In this document: positions 42,201 through 55,254 of the stretch, piece by piece
How the letters are laid out: every line of letters starts with the position of its first letter
Numbering within the stretch: position 1 is the first letter of the stretch
DNA from: Atopsyche davidsoni
Lineage: Eukaryota > Arthropoda > Insecta > Trichoptera > Hydrobiosidae
Reading direction: 5' to 3'
Length of the DNA: 64,000 nucleotides
NCBI GenBank assembly: GCA_022113835.1
Contig: JAILWY010000023.1
Location: 15,064,001-15,128,000 of the forward strand
The notes under the pieces: model-generated
Told to the model about the DNA's origin: nothing
Databases searched by the model: none
What the model saw: only the letters and a program-made list of their open reading frames with translations
Translations under genes and position numbers: made by a program

Positions 42201-45200
42201 ATGCTACATTATGAATCGGTAGATAAGAATTAAATTAAAAATATAGAATTATCTAAATTATAGAATCTCTTAGAAAAAATATAAGTATATGGTACAAATT
42301 TCTAGTGAAAATTACAAATGAGGTCACAATTTCACATAAAATTCTGAAGGTTTCTGAAAGAAACGATAAGACAATGATATGGGATTTTATCTTGTTTATT
42401 TAAGATATATGATTTCATTACTCAGTATATCGAAGAAAAACGATACAAACTCACTATTTCTACAGAGCATAAGCATGATACTATTTATATTTATACTCAC
42501 CTAGAAAATATATTAGCGATACTATGTGAATCACACAAATATCTAAAAAAAAAAACTTTAAGCAATACAAATTATATAAATATTTTTCAGTTCTATAATG
42601 AAAACTTAAAAGTTTTCAAGGATTGATAAAAAATAAAGACTTTTTTTGCTACTCTCTTTTCTAATAAAAAAGCCAAAATTTTTAGCATTTTTTCACAGAC
42701 AAAACAAGATTATATAGAATTTTTAGGATTATGAAATTCAATGCAAAAGAAAAACAAATCATAAAATCGTACATTTTTAATGAACTCACATATATTTTAA
42801 AAAATTGTTTTGAAGTATTGGCATCTACGCTAGATTAATTGTTTGTAAAAAAAATCATCTTTTGATTTGAAAAAGCTTGAAAAAAATGCAAAAACACATG
42901 CGACGATTTTAAAAAACATTGGCATTATGGACATAAAAAATATCTATTTTATGTTATATATTTAAAAAAAAATTGTTATACGTATATTTTATTGATTGAA
43001 AAATATGTAAAGCCCTTTACACACGTAGCGACACAACTTGCGACCGATCTGTTATCAGTCAATAGTGCCCCTTGTTGGGTGTTTTTTTTTATTGGTTTTG
43101 CCTGAGCAAATAACCCAAAATAAAACGCTATTGGCCAGTTGCAAGTCGGTTGCAATTTGTGTCGCTGAGTGTGTCGAGGGCTCAAAGGATACACGTGAGA
43201 GTATTTATAATACAGTTGCGCAACAAAGCTGTGATGCTTTTTATTTCATTCATTACAATTCGACACATGCTGGTTGAAGAGTTTTTTTGGTCCAGTAATT
43301 GTCGGAATCAGAAAGGAATCCTGACTCGAAAGACAAGACATAAATTAGGAATTATTATTATACCTACCCAGATACAGGGCCAGATGCTGGCCACATTGTA
43401 TAGTCTAAGAGAAAAACATTTTAAAAAAATTATTGAAGTTTAGCGTCGAGTATCTTATTACCCCGAGGTATACAGTAATGTTAAATTAGTGACATGTGAC
43501 TAAATTACAAAAAAATAAATCTTGGGCTTTGTAAGCTCACTCTCTGCGGCCATCGCGACCGACTTGCAATCAGTCAATAGCGTCCTATTTTGCGTTGTTT
43601 ACATAGGCAAAACAATAAAAAATACCTAAAACAAAGGGACGCAAGTTGCAGTGGCTTTCACTCGGAAACCTTGATCGAGGAAATGCAGAATTGAGGGAAC
43701 CGAGATAAGCTCTGGGAGACAACCACACGTGGGGTCTGGGGTCGTTGAAACTTCCAAAACAAACAAACATATAATTTGATAATTTTTTTTAGTAATATAC
43801 CATCGAGTGTACCCGAACATTATAAAATTATGTTTGGTAAATGCTGCTTTAAAGAAAAGCATCATGATTTTGAAATGTTTTATGTGTATTAAAATTAAGT
43901 GACTGGTAAATATTTGATTATGCCAAATTCAAGTCCAGTTTGGTATCGCACATAACTGCACATTCGCCACCCCAATCGTGTTTTTTTTAACTATAAATTT
44001 TTACAACCGATTTACCCCTCAAAACGCAAAGTATTTAGGCATTGAAAGCTTGGCATTGTGTTCCTATTCATCACGCCAGCGAATGATCCCATTAGAAACT
44101 GCCTTCCCCCAGTCTTCCTCTAAATCTAAACCCACCGGGTTTGATGAAATCATCAACAAGAGTATTTATTATCAAATTGCATATTTTTCGTACACGAAAT
44201 CAATAGAAAGACGCTCTTCAAGCTTTTCAATAAAATATCTTCACTCGTTGCCTTCAACTTTAAGATGGAAGAGGGGTTAATTTACTTCTTATTTAAAATA
44301 TTTAAGTCCAAATGTCTCGTTTAGGCATACGTAAAAAAAATTACTTGCAAAACACTTGTGATTGTTCTGATATATGCGACGTTACAACAAATCGTCATTG
44401 ATAATTTTCAACTGGCGATACATCATAGGTTGGAGATCTGATCCTCGAGAAAGTTTTCGCTTGATGGCCCTGACCACTGAGTCAACAAGTGTTTAATTAA
44501 CAATTCTTGTAATTATTAACAAGCAACATTTAAAAATCGTAATTTTAAGAATAAAATGCCACACACGCAAGAACAAGTGTTTTTTTATGTTGACTCGTGG
44601 ACGGAGATAATAAAAGTTAAATTATGGCATGACAGCATGCCAGGATGAGCAATCGAGTTCGTGTACATAAAAACATATGTATCACATAAATAAATAAAAT
44701 GTCCATACATATAGACCTACTGTTTTTTTTAATCATTGCGCCCTTCTTAAAATTAGTCTTAGTATGCACCATTTTTGTATGTATCAAAATACATTAGTCA
44801 ACATTGTGTATGGAGCCAATTCTCAATTCTACATCGGCCATTGTGCATCTGATACAGAAATAAGCGGAAAAGTTTGTATTTAGGATCCCTTGTACGTAGC
44901 ACAAGCAATGTGGATGAAGATAAAGGGATGTTCTCGGCTAAAAGATTCTTCTTTCTTCTGAAAAACCCTATGCACACGTTAAAGATTCTCATCTCACATG
45001 AAAGAAAAAAACGAGGCACCTTGATACCTTAGAGCAGTGTTTTTCAACCTGTTGGACGCGATGCCTTACTCAGGGGGTTGCGGGTAAAATAAAAAGACAA
45101 TTGTATGTATTTAGTATTTAATCGCGTATTCAAAAAGGTTGAAAAACACTTGCTTAGAGAATAAGAAAAAAAATAATAAACAATCAGACAATAGCAAGTC

Positions 45201-45529
45201 GATTATAGTATTTGCATCGAATCAATTAATAGCATAATATAAGTTTCAATGGTTTGTCCCGGTTTGTACAAAAAAGTACTAGGTGGAATCCTATTATGTT
45301 TTGTGTGACTAATTTCGCCAACTTTCTATGCTGGTCGGTATTTATAGCGTTAACGAGTGAAAACGTAGAGTGATATAATAGTTTGGTGTTGCTTACACCG
45401 CAGCATCAGAAACTCACCCAGGATGCCCACGACGATGAAGATGACGGCGCATATGAAGGCGAAGATGGTGGCCGGGCGAGGGTAGCTCACCACGCTGTGG
45501 GAGGTGAAGTTCAACTCTGGATCCATCAT
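39250..45529 (-). CDS. Rhodopsin-class GPCR, Moody/Tre1-like
   Basis: Five exons (45529-45418, 41625-41379, 40408-40306, 40193-39991, 39643-39250), all in phase, give 352 aa with seven membrane segments. MMDPELNFTSHS is a short N-terminus with an N-glycosylation site. TM1 is ATIFAFICAVIFIVVGILGN. TM2 has LSLCVSDLLFCSLNLP. The arginine motif after TM3 is NRY rather than DRY, as in Drosophila Moody and Tre1. TM6 is IFLCFLVCFLPLMIMNV and TM7 ends NPLIYA. A Ser/Asn-rich tail follows. Moody acts in blood-brain-barrier glia and Tre1 in germ-cell and glial migration; I cannot say which is the orthologue. The 3.8-kb first intron contains hAT, fold-back and SINE relics. An out-of-frame ATG at 45545 opens a short ORF overlapping the start. 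Confidence 0.9.
41175..41258 (+). mobile_element. 5'-truncated SINE copy in GPCR intron 1
   Basis: Matches only the 3' body of the SINE at 18447-18736 (shared: AAACCTGTATAGG, AAAATCGTACTTCCTGTGAGA, CAATAATA). It is flanked by a perfect 12-bp target duplication, AAAGCCATTTAG, at 41163-41174 and 41259-41270. The tRNA-like head is missing. Confidence 0.88.
43011..43182. mobile_element. Fold-back MITE, copy 1, in GPCR intron 1
   Basis: About 170 bp whose halves are inverted repeats: AGCGACACAACTTGCGACCG near the left end and the complement of AGCGACACAAATTGCAACCG near the right. The inner part has CAATAGTGCCCC, with CAATAGCG in its counterpart. Non-coding. Related copies at 43537-43650 and 55808-55966. 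Superfamily unknown. Confidence 0.8.
43537..43650. mobile_element. Fold-back MITE, copy 2, partial
   Basis: Shares GCGACCGACTTGCAATCAGT and CAATAGCGTCCTATTTTGCG with the other copies. The right arm is shortened to GGGACGCAAGTTGCAGTGGC. Confidence 0.7.
44428..44490 (-). repeat. tRNA-like SINE fragment in GPCR intron 1
   Basis: Minus strand: A-box-like GACTCAGTGGTCAGGGC and, about 40 nt later, B-box-like GGATCAGATCTCC. It resembles the fragment at 13881-13948. Too degenerate for a tRNA gene. Confidence 0.45.
45035..45151. mobile_element. Short hAT-like element in GPCR intron 1
   Basis: Ends CAGTGTTTTTCAACC and the complement GGTTGAAAAACACT, flanked by 8-bp duplications differing at one base (CCTTAGAG at 45027-45034, GCTTAGAG at 45152-45159). 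These ends and the 8-bp duplication are hAT hallmarks. Non-autonomous. Confidence 0.85.
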
Positions 45530-46645
45530 TCTGCTGCTGGGTCATGTCTGTCTGGGGCTACTGAGCAGCCTCGTGCCGGCGAGAGCCCGAAGCAGCCTGC
45601 GAAGAAACCATTGTATACTGCAGCAGCTTCCAAACCAGTAATAACCGTATTGTCACCACCACCACATTCGTAAAAAAAACAAGAGCTTGGTGGAATCTCA
45701 TTATAATATTTTTAGTGTTTCAAGTTTTTTTATTTTTTGACGCGACTAGTTTCGCCAAAACGCTAAGTTAGCATCTTCAAGCAGATGTTAAGTCATTTGC
45801 TAAAAAAAGATTTTGGTTTGCTTGGTATTCAAAAAAGTGAACCGTTAAAAATAATTTACTGTCACCAATAGTTTATAATATATTTTGAGTATATTATAAA
45901 ACAACTAAATTGTATTTTTTACTAAATAGGTACTTGTAAAATATTGGAGTAACTTGTATCAGTTTGGCAGTAAATTTATGATTCTAAGCTAATTATTGTG
46001 TATTTTATACATTGATTCATTTTGTAATCGGGAAATAGTAATACCATTAAACTCGAGACCCATGTTTTTGCAAATTTGTTTAGCATAAATTTGAATATGC
46101 ACCTAAATGTTTTCAGTACTGTGTAGGAGTAACGTATACTCCCACCATTCACTCACAATAATTTCGTAAATACTTGGGTGAGATAAAAAACATTTATAAT
46201 TTTCATGTACATAATAACATTAATAAATAAATTTGCATGCAAAGCACGAAGTCGGCTGCGCCGTGCCTAGCAATGAGGACTAATTGACATTATTTCAAAT
46301 TCATAAACCTCGACCTGGTGAGTATTGTCGTTATATGGAAGATGAGGTTAACTTGCGAATGAAAATTGTCACCCACGCAAGCAACATGGAGTAGGTAGGT
46401 GATGGTAAAATACCAACATGGACTTAACCACATATCTAAACACACGACAGTGTTTATTATTGAACTATCCGCTGACCATAATAATAATTAATAATCAACA
46501 AAGAAGGGACTGTAATATGGGGAAGTAATAATCTTAAAATGAAGTCGATAGTCAAAATATTGTAGTCACATTTTTTTGCGAATAAAACAGGCGGGCATTG
46601 TTTTAGCAAAATATTTTGTAGCATTGATTAAGCATGACTAACAAT

Positions 46646-46915
46646 TCATTGCTTTGTCTTCCCCACAAAGTGTATATCTTCTTCAAGTTGGTGACCATTT
46701 ATTTCCTTGGCCGTACTCTCGACTTCCAGCCCCTGGCGTAAATTCCGCATCCACGTAAGTTTCCTCCTTCCAATGCCCCTTTTACCTTGGACAGTTAGCT
46801 GTATTTGGCTGTATGGCCAAATTATTTTCAGGAGTTTTTTTTCTTTGCGCATTCTGTGCTAGACTCTCATTTGTGACGGTCAACTCCTATAAAGCTACAT
46901 TGCGGCTGCCTCGAC
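46646..46915 (-). pseudogene. LINE reverse-transcriptase C-terminal fragment
   Basis: The frame contains RMRKEKKLLKII and QGKRGIGRRKLTWMRNLRQ. This is the recognisable tail that follows the RT domain in many insect non-LTR retrotransposons (RMGKEKELL..., GKRGxGRRxxSWLRNLR). In-frame stops upstream of 46852 show it is dead. No RT catalytic motif remains. Confidence 0.75.
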
Positions 46916-47639
46916 TTTTCGATGTGTATATATTTTATTAAAACTAATTACACAGCTATGTTAATAAATATCACAAAAGTGTGATCAATGTTAAAAAGAT
47001 GTTAGGTAAGGTTCATTTTAGACATTTTCATAGACATGGTAGATTAAGATTCTGAAAATCAAAGCAACGCAAAGCTTTTTTAAGTGTGAATCTCGATGTT
47101 TAATTACGTATAAGTCTCTAGAATTTATCAGTATATTCTCAATGTAGTCATTTTTTGTTAAGCTCAGTACACACCGAGTACGGCTGAGAGTTGTTTAATG
47201 ACGTGCAAACAATATGTCGCCAACACAATGTGAGACATTGAGCTAATATTAGAGTCGACATCGTTTGTAATTTGTTCGCAAAATATTTTTTCGGCAATTA
47301 CGCTACGCGTGTGCGTCTTACTCGCTTCTTCAAATGCAATTTTGTAAGAGCGAAGGATATAGTAAATTACATATAAGCCAGTTAGTTTATCTAGATCCCT
47401 TATTTTAGCTCTGGTATATATACCTATATATTATCTGTGGCTTGTGCATGGTTGCCATTCTGTACCCTGAGCGTTTGTAAAGGATCTGTAATGTAGTAGT
47501 GGACTTGGAATGATTGTGAAGGGATGTGCTCGAAGTGGGGGGGCTCCTGCTATTGTTTCTGCAGCCTGCTACAGTAGGATTATCAGATCTAAACGCTGAA
47601 GATTTGTAAGGAAATGATTATATAATAATGCTATTGAGG

Positions 47640-48325
47640 AGCAGCAATACGCAGACTTTTTCTTCGAATATAAAACTGCGATGTAGAAGGAGCCACTACA
47701 CTATGAAATATATTTGCCTAAGAAAATCATGAACACTGGCTCAGCTCAAGTATATGCTCAGTGAGATGGTCGCCACCCTCCTCTGAGGAGAGGCATGTGA
47801 AGAAGTATAAGTAGTAATAGTCATTGCCTGCTTAAAAATAACTTTTCAACATTAAAAAATATGTACGAGTTATGAAAAGGGTACAAAATACACACTCGTG
47901 TGATTTTAGACGAAGTAATTTAGTAGGCTTGTTGTATCCTCAATTAATAAATCTGCTTTTTCAGATTTTTAAATCACTACAAGCTGCTAGTAAAATGAAA
48001 TCGTGCATATTTTGTGCTGGTAGGAGATAAGTTGGTGGAATATATGCACATCTTTGAGGATTCAATAAATATACTGATCCTTTGTAATAATGGGATGTTT
48101 GCACTATATAAACTCAGTGAATTTATTCAGTTTACCTTGTTATTCAGTCCAAATATTTGACTTATTCTTCAACTCATGCAAAAAAAAGGTTTTTATACAT
48201 ATTTTCCGTACACAAACTCTACCACCTAAGCCACAAGTTACAAGCCCCCCAACCTGCGTGCAGGATAAAGGAACAGCCATATGCAGTATTGTAAGCATAG
48301 CCCTAATAACTATTGTATATTAACA
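47640..48325 (+). repeat. Dispersed repeat family, copy A
   Basis: Contains two blocks found elsewhere in the interval: 47725-47790 (GAACACTGGCTCAGC, CAGTGAGATGGTCGCC) and 48200-48310 (CCGTACACAAACTC, TACCACCTAAGCCACAAG, CCTGCGTGCAGGAT). The blocks are about 370 bp further apart than in copy D. Class unknown. Confidence 0.7.
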
Positions 48326-49474
48326 TAAAATATTTTTATTTTTTTTTAAATTTTAATTATTATTTTTGTTGTCAGACATTTTTCGGCTGCAGCCTGTCCT
48401 CGTCACTTTACGCCCGGCGAATCAAGAGTCGATATGAATACAGATTACGTTTTTATTAATGTACAATAGTTTCGCGAAGACTCGAGACTTAAATAATCGC
48501 AAAAGAGCGATAAAATGTTCAGCTCTCGTGCGAGAGTCCCAAGCAAGATGTGCAGAGAGTGAATCTGGTATGACGGATATTCTATATATAACTTGCTTGA
48601 CAATGAATGCAATCGATTTTTACCCATACGAGTAAAATAAATAATCTTCTCCAATGCTATTGCACTACAGTTGATAGTACATTAAACCTATGATAATATT
48701 TTTCTCTCTGATCTCTCAAGGAGAATTTTAACTGTAATCCTGAGGAGGGCTACTGCTTCCACCGTGTTTCTATAAAAAAAATAGATGTAAGCTTTCAAAA
48801 CCATTTGTAAGCTTGTTTATTTATGCAACTGTCGCAATATTCAGACACCAAACAGTGCAGCCTTAAATATTTTAATTTTGTTAAAAGTTATTACTCGTCA
48901 CCCTTTTATAATTTTTTTTTCGTATTATAAATTTATAGTTTACCAAGTGAACTTAATTTTTTTCGGTTCATCCGATGCTTTGAAATGGTTGGGATCGTAA
49001 TTATGATTACCTTTCAAATCTGTCCAATATTGGTGTGGTACTATATTTTTGGAAAATGATATAAAAAGTAAACAATATTTCCTTCATATATATGGTTTTA
49101 GGATTACGTGTGATTGGGTACACTTGGATACTAGCTGTTATTAAAATATGCTTAGTTTCGATGAAAGGAGTAATGCAAGCGAATACAATATTGACAATAT
49201 TCTAATTTACGTGTCTGGTAGTTCTGTACGTATAGTGTATTCATTATTTTATAATTGTTAATTAATAATTCAAAGATGAAAACGGTTATCTACGTTTTCT
49301 TCTTAGAATGCGTACATGAATCTCATGTTGGCTGTATCAGTGTTCATTGTGCGAGACGATGTTGAATTCATATGGTGAGGCATTGGACAGAAACATCTGG
49401 CTGTGGAGCGCGATCTTTAAAAACTAACCTATATATATATATGAGTTTAACTAAACATAAAAAAATGTTTATTT

Positions 49475-49610
49475 AACTTATTTTTCCCTACACAAACTCA
49501 GTAAGAATTGTACGTTACCACCTAAGCCACGTAATGTAAGCCCCCCAGCCTGCGTACAGAACCAGGGGATAGCCAAGGGGATACAGAATTGTAATCATAG
49601 GCCTAAATTA
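49475..49610 (+). repeat. Dispersed repeat family, copy B
   Basis: Shares ACACAAACTCAGTAAGAA, TACCACCTAAGCCACGTAA, GCCCCCCAGCCTGCGTACAG and GGGATAGCC with copies A and C. Confidence 0.75.
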
Positions 49611-52086
49611 ACATAAGAAAAAATAAATAATATTAAAAATTTAATTATTTTTGTTTGCTGTTATAGTTTTGTTCAATGTTTTGTGACGACCACTGCGCTT
49701 TCAGAATGGAAGCTCTGTTTACAATCACGGCACAATAAAACCGCGTCAAGTGAAGGAGCGCTCTGGAGTGCATCGGGGAGCTCCTCGCATCAAGCATGAG
49801 GTTATTCTCTCGTCTTACAGCCACCAAAACACTCCAATAAAAGCGTAATACGGAGACGAGTTGCTTTCTTTATTGTCACACATTATTTTTACTATCCGAG
49901 AGGGCCTCAGAGGCCAGCTGGGCCAGCGGAGTGCCAACGAAAATTTTGAGATGAATTAGGTGCCTTTTAGGGATTTGAGGCGAAAGTCGTAACACTAACA
50001 TAGAAAAAAATAAACCTGTATTCAATTTTTGTATAAGTTTTCATGTGCAAGCAAAAGAGAGTGTGCACGATAAACCGAATTGCCGAAAAAATATACTTTT
50101 TTAAATATTTTATTTTCAAGCCAAGTATGATAGACAGAAAATGTGTAATTTGGCAAAAATCAAAAGTTTTATGTAACCAATGAAAAAATAATTTATTGAT
50201 AAAGATATATTATGTATATAATTTAATTTCATTGTCTTAATTAATTGCATATTAATGAGCATGGCATTGAGCAACATAACATGGGAGGGTTAGATAGTAG
50301 TATTTCATATTAATGTACGAGGAAATATTTTTTTTGATTAGTAAGGCTGGGGGACCCTGAAGTCTTATGCCTAATTATTCGTTATGCCTCGATCCGGTGA
50401 CACACCCTTTTTATTTCATAGCACACCAAAACACAATGCACAATGAATAATAATGATTAATATCAATTCCACTAAGCGTTAATAAAACAATACTGAAACG
50501 AACTGCGCTTATACCAAAAGAGTAAATAATTGATTTGATAGATGCGGGTCCTAAATCATAAAATATTAGTGGTAGATATTTTCAGAATAAATGTTATTGT
50601 GTGTAGAATTAGACTAAGCAGAGGGTGGACCGGAAGACTTTATACAACCCTTACAGGTGAAATTAGTGATATTGAAAGTATATGCAAGAGATATTGGTAA
50701 AGTACGTTTTTTTGGATTATCGTAAAGCACCACTCTGTAGCTGGTTTGGTTTTAAAAGCATCATAGCTTATTCGTAGTCCAAAGCAATACAGTATGATAA
50801 GTTTATTTATAGAGGAGTAGTGGCACTTAAAATATTATTCTGGGTATTAATTCCAAGCAATTAAAAAGGTTAATCGTTCGTTTGTGCAGGGGCACTTGAA
50901 CCAATCTAAGAAAATATGACTCTCTCGAGCCGTGTGCAGTCGACATGTGTAAATGTCGACATTTCCCCTGTGAATATTAAAAGTAATATTTTGTATTTTT
51001 ATTAACAAATTGTGTTAGTTTTGAATGATAATAAAACTAGCTGTACCTATTTTCATCGCAGTAGTTTACAACATTGCCTTATGAAGATGAAAGCATCGAT
51101 TTTCATTTTCCACTTTGTATCGGTTGGAAGTAGCGGAAAGTATAGAGAGTCAGAATATTGGGATAACGTGATTAAATTTAATTTAAAAAAAAAACACAAA
51201 TTCAGATCGGATTAAATTAAGCCATAAAAATTATTATTAGATGATATTGCCATGCTGAAGTATTTCCATCACAGTTGGAAAAAATACATTATGAGATCTA
51301 GAACCAGAATTTATCAGGATATGTAAGCCTATATACATATATCATTTAAGAAAAATAATCAAAAAAGTACTATATTTTTATTTTGAATATTATTTAGATA
51401 TATTACTAAAAAAAAAACTATTTTTACTCGCAGCACAATTAGTGGAGTAAAATAAATAAATTGAATGAATTTATTCGGCATTAGTTTACGTCGTGTAATT
51501 CGGTGTGTATTTGATTTGCTGGAAACATTAAACGATAAAAGAAAAACCTGAAAATATACGCAAATAAACAACATTTATGTTGCGCCATAAAGTGTGGTTT
51601 CATTTGTGTACTTTCACATTCGTTTACTCCATTAATTCTATAATTGCACTTAAGCTTGGTTGTTTCAAAACCACCTGAGCATGCGGCCAGATCGGCTAAA
51701 AATAAATGGCCGCATGGCAAGGCTAAGTTTTTTATTATTTTTAATAATTCATTTAGTTCCTTATACATATGAGCACACATAATTTAAAAACTATTATGAA
51801 CTATCAAGTAATAACAAAACGGTTTATATATTTCATGCCAACAAAATATTTCAACGTCTATTTTTATTCCACACGCCATAGTAACTGTCTATTATTATTT
51901 GTTTATATAAAATAGCTTCATTAGAAAATTCTAATAATTATTTGATTATCCATACCGTCCATGGCTATATCCAGTTTCATATTCGCCTTTTGCATATATA
52001 GGGCCATAAGGTATGATATAAAATGTTGAGTAAAAAAAGTTGAGTGACGAATATCATAAGTGGCGATGGGCGGGCTACGTTTCAAT

Positions 52087-52132
52087 GTCACTAATAAATC
52101 GAGTGCTTAAGAGCACTCGATTTATTAGTGAC
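52087..52132. repeat. Perfect 21-bp hairpin with 4-base loop
   Basis: Arms 52087-52107 (GTCACTAATAAATCGAGTGC + T) and 52112-52132 are exact reverse complements around TAAG. No homology to other features in the window. Outside any gene model. Confidence 0.97.
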
Positions 52133-52396
52133 TGGGATTATATTTGAACAAGTCTATGAAAAATAGTGACGTCACAACTACAGTTCAACAGCTGCAGCTA
52201 AGAAGAAGATAAAGCGTGGGAAGGCTTTCATCCAGCATTGCACGCACACAGTACGATAGTAATTAGGCATTTATAAATATTTTCATTTCATTTACTGCTG
52301 ATAGTTCTCAGCTGCGTTTTCCGACCGAATTGATGACCTTTTGTCTGGTAAATTAAAATTGGGTTGGATTAATTGAGAAATGTATGTCCTTTGCAT

Positions 52397-52578
52397 CAGT
52401 GTTTTTTAACCTTTTTGAATACGCGACCCCTTTGCAAATTGAACAATTCTGGGGACCCCTAGGCCTAGGGCCTCAATAAAACCATGCCAGTGATTTTAAA
52501 GACTAGAGACAGACGATTTTCTTTTTCTTTTACCCCCGACCCCCATAAGGATCGCGACCCACAGGTTGAAAAACACTG
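52397..52578. mobile_element. Short hAT-like element, 182 bp
   Basis: Starts CAGTGTTTTTTAACC and ends with the complement of CAGTGTTTTTCAACCTGTGG. The inner GTCGCGATCC-type sequence is typical of hAT MITEs. Flanks CTTTGCAT (52389-52396) and CTTTATAT (52579-52586) agree at six of eight bases. Confidence 0.85.
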
Positions 52579-53149
52579 CTTTATATAACAAGAGATCTTT
52601 TTTGTCATTTCAGAGACGCCAGACACTCATCTATCCTGTAAACCGCAAGCGTTGGCAGTACGTATGAATTTATTTTTGGTCCTATATATAATACCTTTTT
52701 TTAATTAATTCGTTCTATATAATAAATTATTAAGAAAACAATGTTTTTCTTTTGAGTTACTACCAGAATAGTAGCCATTCAGTCAAGCATGTTTGTTTAT
52801 CAACAATATATTGCGCTCTCGTGCATCTGAAGTAAATTAACTTTTTTGAGACGAGCAAACGTTCAATTTATAGGAGCATTTACGATATATAGTAAACAAT
52901 AAAGACCCATTCAGAATTCCATTACAAAGCATGTAGGTACTTAGATAAGTTAGTACGTAGTTATTTTTGTGGTTTAGTCGGTTCGCGTGGGCTTTGACTC
53001 TTCAGATTAATTTTTATGAGGTTGATGAAACCAAAGAGCTCAGCTGCGCTTGTATCAGGAATTAAAAATAATGCTTTTCGTGGACGGAGTTATCTGATTT
53101 ATATGTCTACAAGAAACTAATTTTTCAGAATTTACTATAAAATACGCCA

Positions 53150-53310
53150 CATTAAAATATTTTTCCCATCATAACTCAATAACGAAAAATGAGAAAGCCA
53201 TGTACGCTACCGCCTAAGCCACATCTTGTAAGCCTCACAACCTGCGCGCAGGATCAAGGGATAGTCACATACCGCATAGCCATAATAACTATTGTAAATT
53301 TATTATATAA
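53150..53310 (+). repeat. Dispersed repeat family, copy C
   Basis: Shares ACTCAATAACGAAAAATGAG, GTACGCTACCGCCTAAGCCA, CAACCTGCGCGCAGGATCAA and CATAATAACTATTGTA with copies A, B and D. Confidence 0.75.
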
Positions 53311-55254
53311 AAAAATTAAAGAAGCTTAATTCATTATTTTTGTTATTACGTCGAATATGTTGTTGAAGCAACGAGAGTAATGAAAATACAACAATAATAA
53401 GACAGCGGGCCACAATTAATATATCAATATATACTATAAACACTTTCGACGGTCAAACATAAATTTGCATATCTATTTTTTTATATATATAAGCGTTATA
53501 TTTACCTCACGGTTTTAATATTTAATAACACGGCTTGTGAGATAACAAATAAAAATAAAAAATTGTCTCATAGAATGTAAATCACCAGAATTCATTACAA
53601 AGCATGGATTTAATAGATTGATTATTTCTACGAACTGATTTTCATATTGGTGATTTGTTTTAATTCAATAATAATTTTTTAATTCAAAGTGAATTTATTT
53701 GGAATATGTCTTAAAAAATGTTTAAAAGAGGCTAATGTTTTGGGTGAGATAGCTGTATTTACTTTAAAAGAAATGACGAAATCAACGGAGAGTCGAGACG
53801 TGATAGGTTTTCCAGTTTACTCATGATAAATAGCATTATCGTGGAATACTTGTCAAAAGTACCAGCGGTGCGTGGTAGATATAAAACAAGGCGTGCAGTT
53901 TCATACACGGCATGAATAATATCAGTTCAACAAGGTGTTTCTTTGGAGTGTAAATGCAGCAAATGTACTAAAAATATTATTTTTAATGTGACTGCTGCAA
54001 GTATTAAAAATAATTAAAATATTCTGGCTATTAAAATAGGCTGAAAGTAACAATAATCAAAAGTATAATTTGTAAAAGAATATACAAAAATATAAAAGCA
54101 GGTTGAAAATAAGACTTATTTTTATATACGTGAAAAAATAATTTGAACCCATTATGTCGTTTTACGATAAGTTTGTGATTGATACAATTGGTAAATATAA
54201 AACATAATACATTATTTCTTAAAAACGTAAATTAATTCATTGTTGATATGCCTGCATACTATTATATGTATTCATTAGCTATGAAATTACCTGGCATGGT
54301 GTTTGGGAATTTGAATCAATGCAATACATATTATAATTAAAATATTTACCTTCATAATGTGAGGTGTCATTGGGCACACTGATATAGATTTTATACACTT
54401 TATACTAAACCAGTATTATACTAACTATTTATTATTATTGAAAATGTTTTAGTAAACTTCGGTAAGTGAGAAAGTTTAAGAAAAATGATGAAGCACTTGT
54501 AGTAATTATCACAGAATTTGACGATAAAAATGCACACAAGTCTCGAGGTATTGTTGCGAGGAGCCTCGCGACGACCACCTTCAGCACTTTTTGTTGATAA
54601 ACTGACTCATCGCAAGTCAGAGCTCAGGACCAGAGCGGACCGAGGAACATTCACGACTATTGTCAATAAAACAGGGTTAAGACCTGGAGGGTGAATTTAA
54701 TTAATTTTTATATAAAAAATTTTTTACACATTATTTATTCGAAAATGATATCATATGGCATTGTCTGAAAAAATATTGAATTTGCTTATTTTTATTTTTA
54801 ACGCATATTTTTAATGCTGATACAATTTCCAACTCCAATATACTCCAGCATAATGTGACCATTGTATCTTTATCGAAAACCATTTCATTTAATGTTTTTT
54901 TTATTTGAATGAGCTTTTTCACCAAACGAAGTATTATTGCAAATGTTTTAAAATTCCTTCTATACAGTAGTAAAGTGTGAATTTTTTATTTAATTTTGTA
55001 TATGAGTACCAGAAGAAATATTAAAACATATGGGAACTTTTTATGTAAAATATTTTCAAAGTAGAAATTAAATACGAAACACTTGAAACGATTTAATACT
55101 TTTAAATGTTGGTATTTCCGCTAAGACTGTATTAACAATGTAAAATAAACATCAACAAAAAAACAGTCTGAAACAGCATATACCTGATCGATAAAATAAA
55201 GTAAGATTTTTTTAATAAAATTTTAGTTTAAAAGTGGACAAGTTATGGGTTTTT

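Noticed and set aside
51481..51780. 99-codon Cys-containing frame (minus) in the gene-poor interval
   Set aside because: No family recognised, no splice partners, surrounded by repeats; cannot support it as a gene.
53870..53990. TATAAAA plus initiator-like sequence followed by ATGAATAATATC (plus)
   Set aside because: The ORF closes after about a dozen codons and no downstream exon could be linked; probably chance.
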